Of a stretch of DNA of 64,000 nt, positions 27,343 to 38,236 are shown piece after piece. This DNA comes from Candidatus Poribacteria bacterium. GTDB taxonomy: Bacteria; Poribacteria; WGA-4E; GCA-2687025. The notes beneath the pieces were generated by a model. The model had not been told where the DNA came from. It made no database searches and worked only from the letters and a program-made list of their open reading frames with translations. The stretch spans positions 1 to 64,000 of the forward strand of contig BPJZ01000017.1 in assembly GCA_026004875.1 (NCBI GenBank), in the 5' to 3' direction. Numbering within the stretch: the first letter of the stretch is position 1; the number at the start of each line of letters is the position of its first letter. The position numbers and the translations under genes are program-made.

Positions 27343-27356
27343 CCGCTCCTCTCTTG

Positions 27357-30300
27357 CTAGCGGTTCAGAGCGGCATAGATGACCACAGCGGTCGCGACCG
27401 TCGTGACCGTAAACCGAAGGAAGCTAAACAGCGGATCCCAACGACTGGTCACCCGTTCCCGAAGCACCCGCGTCGGGACGGAGATGGTGTCCCCCGGCTC
27501 GATGCGCTTGAGTTTGTCCTTGGGGATCGTCCGTCCGTTCATCCGCGTGACGACGATGTGGTCCTTGTCCGCGTCCTGGGTCAACCCACCAACCTGGTTC
27601 AGGTAGTCGTCCAGGTCCCACTCCTTCCGATAGGTCACCGCTTTTGGGCTCACCACCGCACCGACAATGTATACCGTATTGTTGACCCGCGGGACATAGA
27701 TGACATCTCCCGGCTCCAGAATGAGGTCCACTTCGGACCCCCGCTTTTCGAGGATTTCGGGCAGATCAATCACCACCTCGTTGGAGGGAAAGAGATTGGC
27801 GATCCTCCGGGCCGGGGTGACCAGCTGCACGGAGAAGGGCTCTTCCTGAGCAGCCGGTTGGGCGACCTCGGTAACGACCTGAGCGGCCTCCCCTGGAGAG
27901 ACGGAGTCCGACTCGGAGGTTTCTTGGGGAGGAGTCGAAGACGTCGCCCCTTCCGGTCCGATGATCGTCGCCACCGGCGCGACCGTCTCGGCGACAAACT
28001 CGGTCAGCGACTCGACGGTCGCGCCGCTCTGTTGTGCCTCGACCCGGGCCTTAGCCAGCGCCCGTTGGTACTCTAACCGGTTTTGCGCTTCAATAATCGC
28101 CCAAAGCTCCTGAAGGGTCGCCCGGCGCTCCGGTCGGATCAACCGATCCGCCTGACGGGTAAGCGTTGCTCCCGGCGCGTAAGCAAACTTGGTCAACCCC
28201 CCAGCCCGTTCGATCAGATCGCTAATCCGATCGGTGCCCTCGATCGCATAGGCGCCGGGGTACTGAACCTCCCCCAGGACGATCACCATGCGCGGCACGT
28301 CGTAGAAGGTGCTGCTCTTGAGCACGGAAACGACATCACCAGGGTAGATCGGAATGTTCCTGAGGTCCCCCTCGGTGGACGTCCTCAGGTCCACGCGGAA
28401 GACCTCTGTCCGGCCTTCGCCTCGCGCCCGTGCGATCTCCACCTCAGGCCGATGGCCCGGCACCACCCCTCCGGCCACAAACAGCAGGTCCTGAAGGGTC
28501 ATCCCCTCGGTCCAGCGATAGGTGTCCGGCCGCTGAACGGCGCCGTAGATCGTCACCGTCTCCTCGGGATAGTAGAGGGCCTCCCGAATGGTCAAGATGC
28601 GCAACGTGTCACCATCGCGCAGCGGCAGGTCGGCGCCCTCATCCCCAGCCAGCGCCGCCTGAAGGTCGACCGGAATCGTGATCTGGGTCTCGTAATCGTC
28701 CAGATACCGGATCAGATCGGCGCGGGAGAGGTAGGCGTTGGGGAGCACGCCCCCGGCCTGGAACACCAAATCACTAATGCGCATCCCCTCCGTCCTGGGG
28801 TAAACGTCTGGGCGCTGGACGGCGCCGGTCACCGTGACGAACGGATCCGGCTCCCAGACCACCTCAGGCGCGCGATAGACGACGATCTCATCCTCCGGCT
28901 GAAGGGGCAGGTCGGCAGACTCTTCGCCAGCCAGCACAGCGTTCAAGTTGATCGTCAAGGCGGTGCGCACGTAGTCCCACCGCTCCGACTTGCGCAGGAG
29001 CAGAGCGACGTCCGCGTGATCGCCCTCCACCCCGCCGGCCCGAAGCAGGGCGTCGGAGACGCGCATCCCTTCCAAGAAGGGCACGTCGCCCGGCTCCTGA
29101 ACCGCACCGGTCACCCGCACGATCTGGGCGGGTTGCCAGACGGCCTCTTCGTAGCGGAGCACTAACAGCACGTCCCCATCGCGGAGGAGTGGGTCCTCCT
29201 GAGGATCGCCCGCCTCCAAGCGATCCAACCGCACCGGCTGGTGGACGGCCAACCGTCCGTGGTCGTCCAGCCGCATCAGCATGGCTCGCTGCCGATAGGC
29301 GTCGTCCCGAACACCTCCGGACAGCCGAAGCAGATCGGAAAGGCGCATCCCATCCGCGCGCGGATAGGATCCCGGACGGGCCACCGCGCCCTGAACGGCC
29401 ACCTCACGGGAAGGAACAAAGCGAGTTTCGTTGGTCCGATAGACAACTAACCGATCCAGTGGGGCCAGGGGGACGTCCGCCTCTGCGTCTCCGCTCAAGG
29501 CGGCTTCCAGGTTGACGGGGATCAGCGTAGTCGTTTCTCCATCCGGGTTGAGCCGAAACACGTCAGCCCGGTTCCGGTCGGCCTCTGGCCGAAGCCCACC
29601 GGCCACCCGAACGGCGTCGGAGACGCGCATCCCGGCCTTAAGCTCATAAACGCGCGGCTGTTTGACCCAACCCATCACCCGAACGGTGTTCATCGGCTCC
29701 GAGGCGATCGGGAAGACGGTCACCCGATCCCCGTCCTGAAGCGGGGGGCGCCTCCGAAAGGTCGGCGGTGGCGTCCACGTTCAGGAGGACCGGCTCCGAC
29801 CCCTCCCGGACCGACTCGATCTGAACGCTCTTGGCAAATCCCGTCGAGCGCAGCCCTCCGGCCATTCGGATCAGATCGGCCAGCCCCTCACCCGGGAGCA
29901 GCTCGTAAATCCCCGGGCGGGTCACCTCGCCGGAGAGCGTTACGGTAGCTCCTCGCGGCTCGATATAGATCAGGTCCCCGTCCTGAAGGGTCCGGTCGGC
30001 GGAGCCGTCCCCCTCCAGGAGGTACCGGTAAAAATCGATCGTGTAGCGCTCCTCGCCGCGCTTGAGGGTGATCCTCCGGAAGGAGCCCTCCTCGCTGGGA
30101 CCGCCGGCAAAGTAGAGCGCGTTGAAGAGAGTCGCCGCCGCCCCCATCGCATAGGTGCCAGGACGATAGGCCTGACCGACGATCGTCACCTGAATCGTTT
30201 CCAAGCTCCGCACCATCGCCACAACCTGGACGTCCTGAAAGCTCTGTCGAGCGACGATCTCCTGAACGTTCTGCTCAAACTGCTCCAGCGTCATCCCAGC

Positions 30301-31687
30301 GGCGACCAGCTCCCCAAAGCCTGGAAGAACCACCTTCCCCGCCGGGTCCACCGTCAACGTGACCTGCTGGGGCGGCTGCTGGCTGGTGGGCGACCACCAG
30401 ACGACCTGAAGCTCGTCGTAAGGACGGAGCACCCGCGCGTGAGGAATCCGCATCAAGACGGCGGCGTCCAGCTGGTCCACCGGCCCCACGTAGCCGCTGA
30501 TCGCATCCCGAATGAGCGCCTGAGGACTGACCGGTCCGATCTCTCCAGAAGAGGCACCCGCCGAAGAGGGCCGATACGGAAGGAGCAATCCGCTGAATCC
30601 GTTGCTCGATTCGCTGGATTCGACTCCGCGCTGGAGCAAAGAACTCCCATCCAAACCGAGAAAGCCGCTGCGTCGGCTCGACGAGAACTCGCCGCCGGGC
30701 GGCCTCCTCAACCCGACGCCGCTCGGAAAGCTCCTCCCGAAGCTGCTCTGCCGTCCGGGGGATGGGAATCCGAGGCACAAACAGGAGGTCTCCGGGCCGA
30801 ACCGGCTCAGTGATCGGACCGTAGGTGTTGTCCCGATGGAGAACGATTACTCCCTCCTCGTCCGCCTGAGGGGAGAACCCTCCAGCCAGCCGAATGTAGT
30901 CTTCCGCGCTTAGCTCCGGCCGATAGGCAAACGATCGCTCCTGCCGCACGGCGCCAAGCACCGTCACCGTCCCCTCCTCCGGCGCGGGGACCGCCTCGAT
31001 CGCTTCGGGAAGGGGAAGTCGAGGAACCGCCGCTTCGGGGATCGTCTCAGAGACGAGAATCGTATCCCCCGGCCGAAGCAGACTGTCAGGGGTCGCCGGA
31101 CGAACCGCCCCGCTCTCGCGTTGAATCCATACGGTGGTCTCGCCGGCCTCCTCGGGAACCCCCCCAGCCGCTTGGAGGTAATCCTCCAAGCTCCAAGCCA
31201 GGACAAAGGGAACAACCTTCGGTTCTCGGACCGCCCCGACGACTCGCACCGCGGGGCCCTCGATCTCCATCGTGGGAACCGCGCCTTCCTCTTCCTCCGA
31301 AAGGGCCAGCCGACGCACCAGGAGGGTCTCCCCGCCGGAGAGCTGCACCGCCGGGCTGAGCGGCTGGGCGCTTCCGTCGGGAAGCAGGACCTCCACCTGC
31401 ACCCGATCGGGCGCCTCCAACAGGTCCGGACTCAGGCCGGCTAAGAGCAGATAGTCGCGAGGTCGCAACTGAGAATGGTAGGTGTAGGCTCCAGGACGAG
31501 GAACGTCACCAGTGACTAGAATCGGGCTCAGCGCCGCCTGAGCAGGAGAGAGCTCTCCGGAAGCGACTACCGAGGGCTGCCGCTTGGAGGAGGCCACCTG
31601 CGAGCTGGCAAACGGCATCAGAAACACTAGGAACAGCGCGCCGACCATCCCAAGCGCGCGCTGAATGCGACTCCGTCTCTGCCTCAT
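27357..31687 (-). CDS. Giant SLBB-domain polysaccharide-export-type protein (two frame breaks)
   Basis: The restored product is about 1440 residues. It has a signal peptide (MVGALFLVFLMPFASS), then three SLBB repeats, then a Poly_export (Wza-like) domain near the middle, then nine more SLBB repeats, and a C-terminal transmembrane helix (TVATAVVIYAAL). Repeat cores include VTGDVPRPGAYTY, VVGAVREPKVVPF, LSGEVTRPGIYEL, VQGAVARPGSYPR, VTGAVQRPDVYPR, IYGAVQRPDTYRW and IVGAVVSPKAVTY, each followed by ..DYL..AGG-type turns. A spacer of about 100 residues rich in Q, E and S precedes the last repeat. Frame breaks lie near 30600 and at a six-base C run at 29744. Typical Wza-family proteins have two or three SLBB domains. 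A role as a periplasm-spanning exopolysaccharide conduit or scaffold is inferred. Confidence 0.82.
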
Positions 31688-31811
31688 GGAACTTTTGTCT
31701 CCTCGTCCGGTTGGAGAAGTACGGCTTCCTTTTGGCCTGAACCGAAGGGGATGGTACCCTTGTACGGCGTCGCTTTACAACGGCAACCGACAGCGGAAGG
31801 GTTGAAAACGG

Positions 31812-34080
31812 GTGAGGTCTCCACGTTGGATCACAGCAGCGCTGGTTCTTCTTTTAGGGGCCGCAACGGCGATCTACTCGGCGCCGCTGGGGGACCTGGC
31901 CGGCACCGTTCGGGACGCTCGCTCTGGGCGGCCGATTGCTGGAGCCGCGGTCTCCCTCCTGGATCGATCGGTCACCACCAACGCGGAAGGGCGGTTCGAA
32001 CTCCAGGGCGTTCCGGTAGGAACGTTCCGATTACGAGCGGAGGCGGAAGGGTACCGTCTCGGTTCGGAACGGGTGCTGATCTCTGCCGGTCGGGTCGGGG
32101 AGGTGCTGATCCTTTTGGAGCCCGTCGCCCAGGCGCCCGCCCACCAGTTGGAGGCTGTCGAGGTCACCGCGCCGTCCGTCTCAGGATCAAATCGCGCCCC
32201 GACCAGCTACCACTATCGAGATCGGCTCGACGTTCAGAACGAGGTCGGCGCCGGCTGGGACCTTCAACGGGCTTTGACTAGCGTCCCCGGCGTGACGACC
32301 ACCTCCGATCGGACGAACCTGCTGGTCGTTCGGGGCGGAAGCCCGGCAGAAAACCAACTCCTGATCGACCACATCGAGGTGCCGACGCTCAGCCATCTCT
32401 CCTGGCAGGGAGAGACCGGAGGAGCGATTGCGCTGTTGAACTTAGACTTTCTTCGGGACGCCCAGTTTTACACCGGGGCATTTCCCGCACGGTACGGGGG
32501 AAAGCTCTCATCGGTCTTGGACGTACGGTTTCGAGAAGGAAGCCGGGAGCGATTCGGTGGGGAGATCGAGGCCTCCATGGCCGGCTTTGGCGGCGGCTTT
32601 GAGGGGCCCCTTCGCCGGGGACGGGGCTCCTGGATTCTCTCCTATCGCAAGGGCTTCCTAGACCCGCTCAGCGATAAGCTTCGCTTTGAGGAGGGCCTGG
32701 ACTCGATCCGATTCCAGGACGCCCACGGGAAGCTCGTCTACGACCTCTCTCCAAGCCAGCAGATCAGCGTCACGGCGCTTGGCGGATCGGACGGAATCCA
32801 CATCCGGTGGGTGCGCAACGCCGACCGAGCTGAGTTCTCGAGCGCCAAGTTTGCTGGGGGCGTCACCTGGACGCACTCGATCGGAGCGGTTGGGAGGCTG
32901 CGCGCCACCCTCTCCCACACGCTGAACGATTACGACGTTCAGGTGTGGCAGAAGGAGCCCGAACCGGTCTACGTGAACCGATCCGTCGAGCGGGAGACGA
33001 CGCTAGAAGCGGTCGCCGACCTCGGCCGGAGCGAAAAAAGCGCCTGGTGGCTTGGCGTCTCCGTCCGCCGGACCGACTTTCACCATCGGATCCGCTCGGA
33101 GAACTGGCAGGGGTTCAGCGAGAATCAGGGTCGGCTGGTCTGGCTTCCCAAGCAGCGGATAGACGCCCACCCGGCCGGCTATCGTTGGAACAGTTTCGTC
33201 CATCGGGACCAGTCGCTTGGAGAACGTTTGATCCTTCGGTTGGGGCTTCGAGCTAGCTACTGGACGCTCACCGGGGCTCGATCGTTGGACCCGCGCTTGC
33301 AGCTGGACTGGCGACCGACGGAGAGAACTCGGCTCTCCGCAGCGTTTGGAACAGTCCACCAGGCGCCGACCTATCTCGAGTTGACCCTGGACCCAGCGAA
33401 CCTGTCGCTGGACGACAGCCGCGCCGTTCACTGGCTCGTTGGGGTGGGAGCACCGGCTCAGCGAGGGCACACGGGCACAGCTTGAGGTCTACCGCAAGGA
33501 CTACGACCGAGTCCCGGTCCTTCGGGATGCCGATCAGGTAGCGCCGGAGGGGGTTCTCCTGAACACGGGCGAAAAGCTGGTGCGCGGCGTCGATCTCCTG
33601 CTCGAACACGCTCGGCCCAGTGGTCTGACGCTGGCGGCAACGGCTAGCTTCTCCAAGGCCCTAGCCCGCGACCACCTGGGGGGATGGTTCCCGGACGATT
33701 TCGACTATCGGCGGATTGCCGCCGTTTCGGTGCGCGTTCCGACGGTTGCTGGGGTCTTTGCTGGTCTCCGGTGGCGATACGTTGGGGGACGACCCTTTAC
33801 GCTTTTCCCCGTCGAGCGGCTCCCCGATGGCACCTACCGACCGGTTCCGTCCGCCGAAGGACGCAACCGATTGCGCTATCCCGCCTATCGGCGGCTGGAT
33901 CTACGGCTGGACCGCCGCTTCGACTTCGGCGGGTGGGGGCTCTCCCTCTTTTTGGAGGTCCAGAACCTCACCAACCGCGAGAACGTCTTCTCGAGGCAGT
34001 TCAACAAACGCACCGGCGAGTTTAAGGACCTGAAAGAGTTCCCTCGAATGACGCTGCTAGGAATCATCGGAGACTTCTAG
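31812..34080 (+). CDS. TonB-dependent receptor with N-terminal carboxypeptidase-like domain (one frame break)
   Basis: A GTG start leads into a signal peptide (ITAALVLLLGAATAIYSA) and a CarboxypepD_reg-like beta domain (AGTVRDARSGRPIAGAAVSLL, TTNAEGRFELQGVPVG). A plug domain follows (DLQRALTSVPGVTTTSDR, VVRGGSPAENQLLIDHIEVP) and then a large barrel that ends in phenylalanine (LLGIIGDF). A one-base shift near 33445 joins the two halves (AVHWLVG to WEHRLSEGTRAQLEVYRKD). Such receptors take up siderophores, vitamins or glycans. No SusD partner or metal gene is adjacent, so the ligand is unknown. It is divergent from the SLBB gene, with a 124-base spacer. Confidence 0.85.
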
Positions 34081-34113
34081 CTAAAACCCTTCCTTCAGAG
34101 CGGACAGAAGAGA

Positions 34114-34737
34114 ATGGTCCAGGTTAAGGTCTGCGGAATCACCCGCTTGGAGGACGCGATGGTCTGCGTCGAGGCCGGGGCCGACGCGTTGGGGTTTGTG
34201 TTCTACGAGCCGAGCCCCCGATTTATCACGCCGGAGACGGCAGCGGCCATCGCGGAGCGCCTTCCCCCCTTCGTCGTGCGGGTGGGAGTGTTTGTGGACG
34301 CTCCAGCCGAGGAGATGGAGGCGATCGCCCGCTTGGTCGGGCTGGACTGCCTCCAACTGCATGGCCAAGAGCCGCCGGAGCTGTGCGCCAGCCTTTCCCG
34401 TCGAGTTCTCAAAGCGGTCCGGGTCGGAGAGCGGCTCGACTTTCCCTTTGAATCGTACCAAACGGTCGGAGCGTTTCTGCTCGACACCTACGTTCCGGGC
34501 CTCCCAGGAGGGACCGGGCAGGCATTTCGATGGGAGCTGGCTCAGCAAGCCAAACGGTACGGTCGAATCGTCCTGGCCGGAGGCCTGACGCCGGAGAACG
34601 TCGCTGAAGCGATCCAGATCGCCCGACCGGACGGCGTGGACGTCAGTTCCGGCGTCGAGGCGGCACCCGGACGAAAAGACCCCGCCAAGGTGCGCGCTTT
34701 TCTGCGAACCGTCCGGGAGAGTTCCGCCGTTCTTTAG
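34114..34737 (+). CDS. trpF: Phosphoribosylanthranilate isomerase
   Basis: TrpF catalyses the Amadori rearrangement in tryptophan synthesis. The 207-residue TIM barrel has VKVCGITRLEDA with the catalytic cysteine at its start and ADALGFVFYEPSPRFI. LQLHGQEPPEL, FLLDTYVPGLPGGTGQAFRWEL with the catalytic aspartate, LAGGLTPENVAEAI and GVDVSSGVEAAPGRKDPAKV follow. All signature loops are present. No other trp gene is in the window, so the pathway is dispersed here. It starts 33 bases after the TonB receptor and could share its transcript. Confidence 0.95.
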   Translation: MVQVKVCGITRLEDAMVCVEAGADALGFVFYEPSPRFITPETAAAIAERLPPFVVRVGVFVDAPAEEMEAIARLVGLDCLQLHGQEPPELCASLSRRVLKAVRVGERLDFPFESYQTVGAFLLDTYVPGLPGGTGQAFRWELAQQAKRYGRIVLAGGLTPENVAEAIQIARPDGVDVSSGVEAAPGRKDPAKVRAFLRTVRESSAVL

Positions 34738-34838
34738 GTCGTCCCTTGAAGCTCTTGGTACAACTAGAGTTCCGCGATATCATCTAAGGCGTCAGGGGAC
34801 CACGAGCCGCACCACACGAACCAAGGCGAGGTGTTCTG

Positions 34839-35841
34839 ATGATCGCTGTCGGTGTCAACGGCGTCGGGGGAAACGACCTGCGGATCTTCTCCGGTCGGGC
34901 CCATCCGGAGCTGGCCAAAGAGATCGCCGATTATCTCGGCGTCCAGTTGGGAAAGATTCACCTGAACACCTTCCCGGACACCGAAACGCACGTTCAGATC
35001 GAGGAGAGCGTGCGGGGGAAAGGATATCTTCATCATCCAACCAACCTGCCCCGCCAGTGAACGAAAACCTGATGGAACTCCTGATCATGCTAGACGCCTT
35101 CCCGTCGGGCGTCTGCAGGGCCGGTGACGGCGGTTATCCCCTATTACGGCTACGCCCGGCAGGACCGGAAGTCCACCGGCCGGGAGCCGATCAGCGCGAA
35201 GCTGGTAGCCGACTTGCTGATGCACGCCGGCGCCAGTCGGGTGGTCTCAGTAGACCTACACGTGGCCCAGATTCAGGGCTTCTTCGACATTCCTATGGAC
35301 CATCTCACGGCCCTGACGACGATCGCAGCTTATCTGAAGACCAAGGACCTCTCTAACGCGATCATCGTCTCCCCGGACGTGGGTCGCGCTAAGATGGCCG
35401 AGAAGTACGCCTCGGTGCTCAACCTGCCGATGGCTCTGATGCACAAGCGCCGCTCCGGAGTCGGCGGGCGACACGTCCAAGTGATGGAGATCGTCGGTGA
35501 GGGTCGCCGGGAAGACCCCCATCCTCGTGGACGACGTGATCGCCGGCGGGAGCATCGTCAACCAGGCGCGCGCCCTGGCCGAGGCCGGCGCGAAACCCTG
35601 CTACATCGCCGTGACCCACGGCGTTCTGGTCGGCGAGTCGCTGGAGAGGCTCTCCGATCCGTGCATCCAGGAGGTGATCGTCACCAACACGGTCCCGGTC
35701 CCCGACGAGAAGCGGGTCCGGCTGCCCAAGCTGACCGTGCTCTCGATCGCGCCGTTGCTCGCTAAGGTGATCCACAACATCCATCACTGCGAATCGGTCA
35801 GCCGAGTGTTCAAAGAGTACGAGATCGACTTCCCCGTTTAG
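34839..35841 (+). CDS. prs: Ribose-phosphate pyrophosphokinase (four frame breaks)
   Basis: Prs makes PRPP for nucleotide, histidine and tryptophan synthesis. Pieces in different frames align end to end with the family: LRIFSGRAHPELAKEIADYLG, FPDTETHVQIEESVRGK, NENLMELLIMLDAF, TAVIPYYGYARQDRKSTGRE, SVDLHVAQIQGFFDIPMD, and the PRPP loop TPILVDDVIAGGSI. Shifts are needed near 35020 (in GGGGGAAAGG), 35048, 35100 and 35500. The restored length of about 333 residues is close to the normal 315-325. The protein is essential and every motif survives, so the breaks are best read as sequence errors. The ATG at 34839 has GGCGAGGTG upstream. Confidence 0.92.
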
Positions 35842-35927
35842 TCGAGAGCGCCAGACTCGTACCCGCCGCCGAAGGGCACGTCGAACGGAGCGAGGGCCTA
35901 AAGTCCAGGGCCTCCTGAGCGAAGACC

Positions 35928-36692
35928 TCATCTCGAACGCGGCCAATCCGCTCGATCTCCTCGACACCGAGGGGGGCCACCCTCCGGCGAGGAGCCGATC
36001 GCCTTCCCGAAGGCGTCGATCAACGCCTCCTCGACCGCCTCAACGCTCAGCGGCCGGGGGCTCAACTCCGCCGCCCCGACCGACCACGAAGCCGCAGCGA
36101 CGGCAGCCTGAACGCCGCCAGCGGCTAAGAGCACCTCCGGACGCGGGAGACGGAGCAAAAGGTAGACCTGAGCCAAAATGCCAAAACGAAGCCGCCGTTG
36201 CGCCAGCCCGGCAATCTTCCGCCCCTGGTGAATCACATCAAACCGGACCGGACGAAACAGGCACCAATCCGGCAAAACCGGCGGAGGACAACGACACTCC
36301 CCAGCCACCTCGGCGGGAACTCCTAGAGAGCTTAGGGCATCCACGACGATCCCCCCGATCCACCCGGAGAGCTCTTCGTTCTCCGTCGGCAGTCCGGCAA
36401 CTCCGACCGGTGCAATCCAACTGAAAGTCATCGAGCGGTCGTGAAAGACGACTCCCCCGCCGGTTGGGCGGCGGACCAACTCGACGCCGGCGGCACGGCA
36501 GGCTTCCAGGCGCAATTGACCCGTCGGTTCCTGAGCGTAGCCCAGCGAGATGGCCGGTTCTCGCCATCGGTACAGTCGGAGCGTCGGGAGGGGGTGCCAC
36601 TCCTGAGCGCGAAGGAGAACGGCATCGGTGGCCATGTTGGTCGCGCCGGACGCGGGCCGCTCCTGCCGGAGCAGTCGCCATCGGACGCTCAC
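35928..36692 (-). CDS. Lipoate-protein ligase / octanoyltransferase family protein (LplA/LipM-like)
   Basis: The biotin/lipoate ligase fold is shown by TNMATDAVLLRA, YRWREPAISLGYAQ, the signature VRRPTGGGVVFHDRSMTFS, and RFDVIHQGRKIAGLAQRRL, which contains the catalytic-type lysine. A cysteine in DWCLFRPVRFDV is placed like the acyl-accepting cysteine of LipM. The enzyme therefore either ligates lipoate or transfers octanoyl groups to lipoyl domains. It overlaps the gcvPB stop by four bases (ATGA), linking it to H-protein modification. A six-G run near 35972 may hide a frame break. If corrected, the protein would extend to about 35810 and overlap the 3' end of prs. Confidence 0.82.
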   Translation of the reverse strand: MSVRWRLLRQERPASGATNMATDAVLLRAQEWHPLPTLRLYRWREPAISLGYAQEPTGQLRLEACRAAGVELVRRPTGGGVVFHDRSMTFSWIAPVGVAGLPTENEELSGWIGGIVVDALSSLGVPAEVAGECRCPPPVLPDWCLFRPVRFDVIHQGRKIAGLAQRRLRFGILAQVYLLLRLPRPEVLLAAGGVQAAVAAASWSVGAAELSPRPLSVEAVEEALIDAFGKAIGSSPEGGPPRCRGDRADWPRSR

Positions 36693-38159
36693 GGCCTGCC
36701 CTCCGGCGGCGGCCAGCGAAGCACCGGTCGGCGCGCTGCGGTGACCTCGTCCAACCGCCGGACAGGGGTCTGAAACGGGCGCTCCCGAACCCGATCGGGG
36801 CTCTCCTGCGCCTCCCGGGCGATCGCCTCCATCGCCGCGATGAAGGCGTCCAGCGTCTCCTTGCTCTCCGTCTCCGTCGGCTCGATCATCAGCGCCTCAG
36901 GAACGATGGCCGGCAGAGGGAAGTAGACCGTCGGGGCGTGAAAACCGTAATCCAGCAACGCCTTGGCGACGTCCATCGCCCGGACGCCGTGTCGCTTGGC
37001 CAACGGCTCCGCCGTCAAGACGCACTCGTGCATACAGAAGCGGTCGACTGCCGGGGGAAAGTGCTTCGCCAACCGTCGCATCACGTAGTTGGCGTTCAAG
37101 ACGGCGTGACGGGCCACCTCCTGAAGGCCGTTGATCCCGTTGATGCAAAGGTAGGTATAGGCACGAACGAGCACCCCCATGTTCCCCATAAAGGCCCGAA
37201 TCTTTCCGACCGACTGAGGCCGATCCCAGTCCAGCCGGTATCGTTCCCCCTCCCGAACGACGACCGGAACCGGTAAAAACGGCTCCAAAAAGGCCTTCAC
37301 GCCGACCGGTCCCGCTCCGGGACCGCCGCCCCCGTGGGGGCGTCGAAAAGGTCTTGTGCAGGTTCAGATGAACGATGTCAAAGCCCATATCTCCAGGACG
37401 AGCCATGCCGGCGATGGCGTTCAGGTTAGCCCCGTCGTAGTAGACCAGTCCCCCGACCTGATGAACCAGTCGAGTGATCTCCTGAACCTGCGTCTCGAAG
37501 ACTCCCAGCGTGTTGGGATTGGTCAGCATCAACGCGGCCACGTCCTCGTCCAGGAGCGACTTGAGGGCGCCCAGGTCCACCTCCCCTCGCGCGTTCGAGG
37601 GGACCTCGGCAACCTCGTAGCCGACCAACGCCGCACTCGCCGGATTGGTCCCGTGGGCTGAGTCGGGGATCAGCACCCGCCGTCGTTGCCGACCTTGAGC
37701 AGCGTGGTAAGCGTGAACCAGAAGCATTCCTAACGCCTCGCCGTGCGCCCCCGCCGAGGGATGAAGCGTGAAGGCGTCCATGCCGCACAGCTCCTTGAGC
37801 CATTCGCAGAGCCGATACTGCAGCTCCAGCGCCCCCTGAACGGTCTCCTCCGGCTGGTAAGGGTGCAACCGCTGAAAACCCGGCAGCGCTGCCATCCGGT
37901 CGTTGAGCTTAGGGTTGTACTTCATCGTGCAGGAGCCGAGCGGGTAAAAGTGGGTGTCCACGCTGTAGTTCAGCTGCGAAAGACGGGTGAAATGGCGTAC
38001 CACGTCCAGCTCGCTGACCTCCGGCAACGCGGGCGGCTCCTGACGCAGGTGTTCTGACGGAACGAGCGATTCGAGCGGTTTTTGAGGCACATCACAGGCC
38101 GGGAAACGAACCCCCCGGCGACCCGGCCGGCTGATCTCCGATAGATACGGTTCGGGCAA
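36689..38159 (-). CDS. gcvPB: Glycine dehydrogenase (decarboxylating) subunit 2 (one frame break)
   Basis: This is the PLP-carrying half of the two-subunit glycine decarboxylase. Motifs include [49 protein letters not shown] and [11 protein letters not shown], and the PLP lysine is in HLNLHKTF. Immediately after it the glycine-rich run expected as [16 protein letters not shown] is broken at about 37332 by one base in a G/C run. The frame then resumes with [13 protein letters not shown] and NANYVMRRL. The start is a TTG at 38159 with GAGGAG upstream. gcvPA, gcvT and a true gcvH are not in the window; the downstream partner is a lipoate ligase. Confidence 0.93.
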
Positions 38160-38236
38160 GGCTCTTACTCCTCAGCGTCAAAGTCCTTCTCCATTCTAGG
38201 CCCGTCCGCTCCGAGCCGGCAACGGGGGCAGCTCCG

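Noticed and set aside
34839-35841. Programmed ribosomal frameshifting in prs, argS or gcvPB
   Set aside because: The shifts are in different places and directions, lack slippery heptamers with a downstream structure, and fall in homopolymers. Sequencing indels explain them better.
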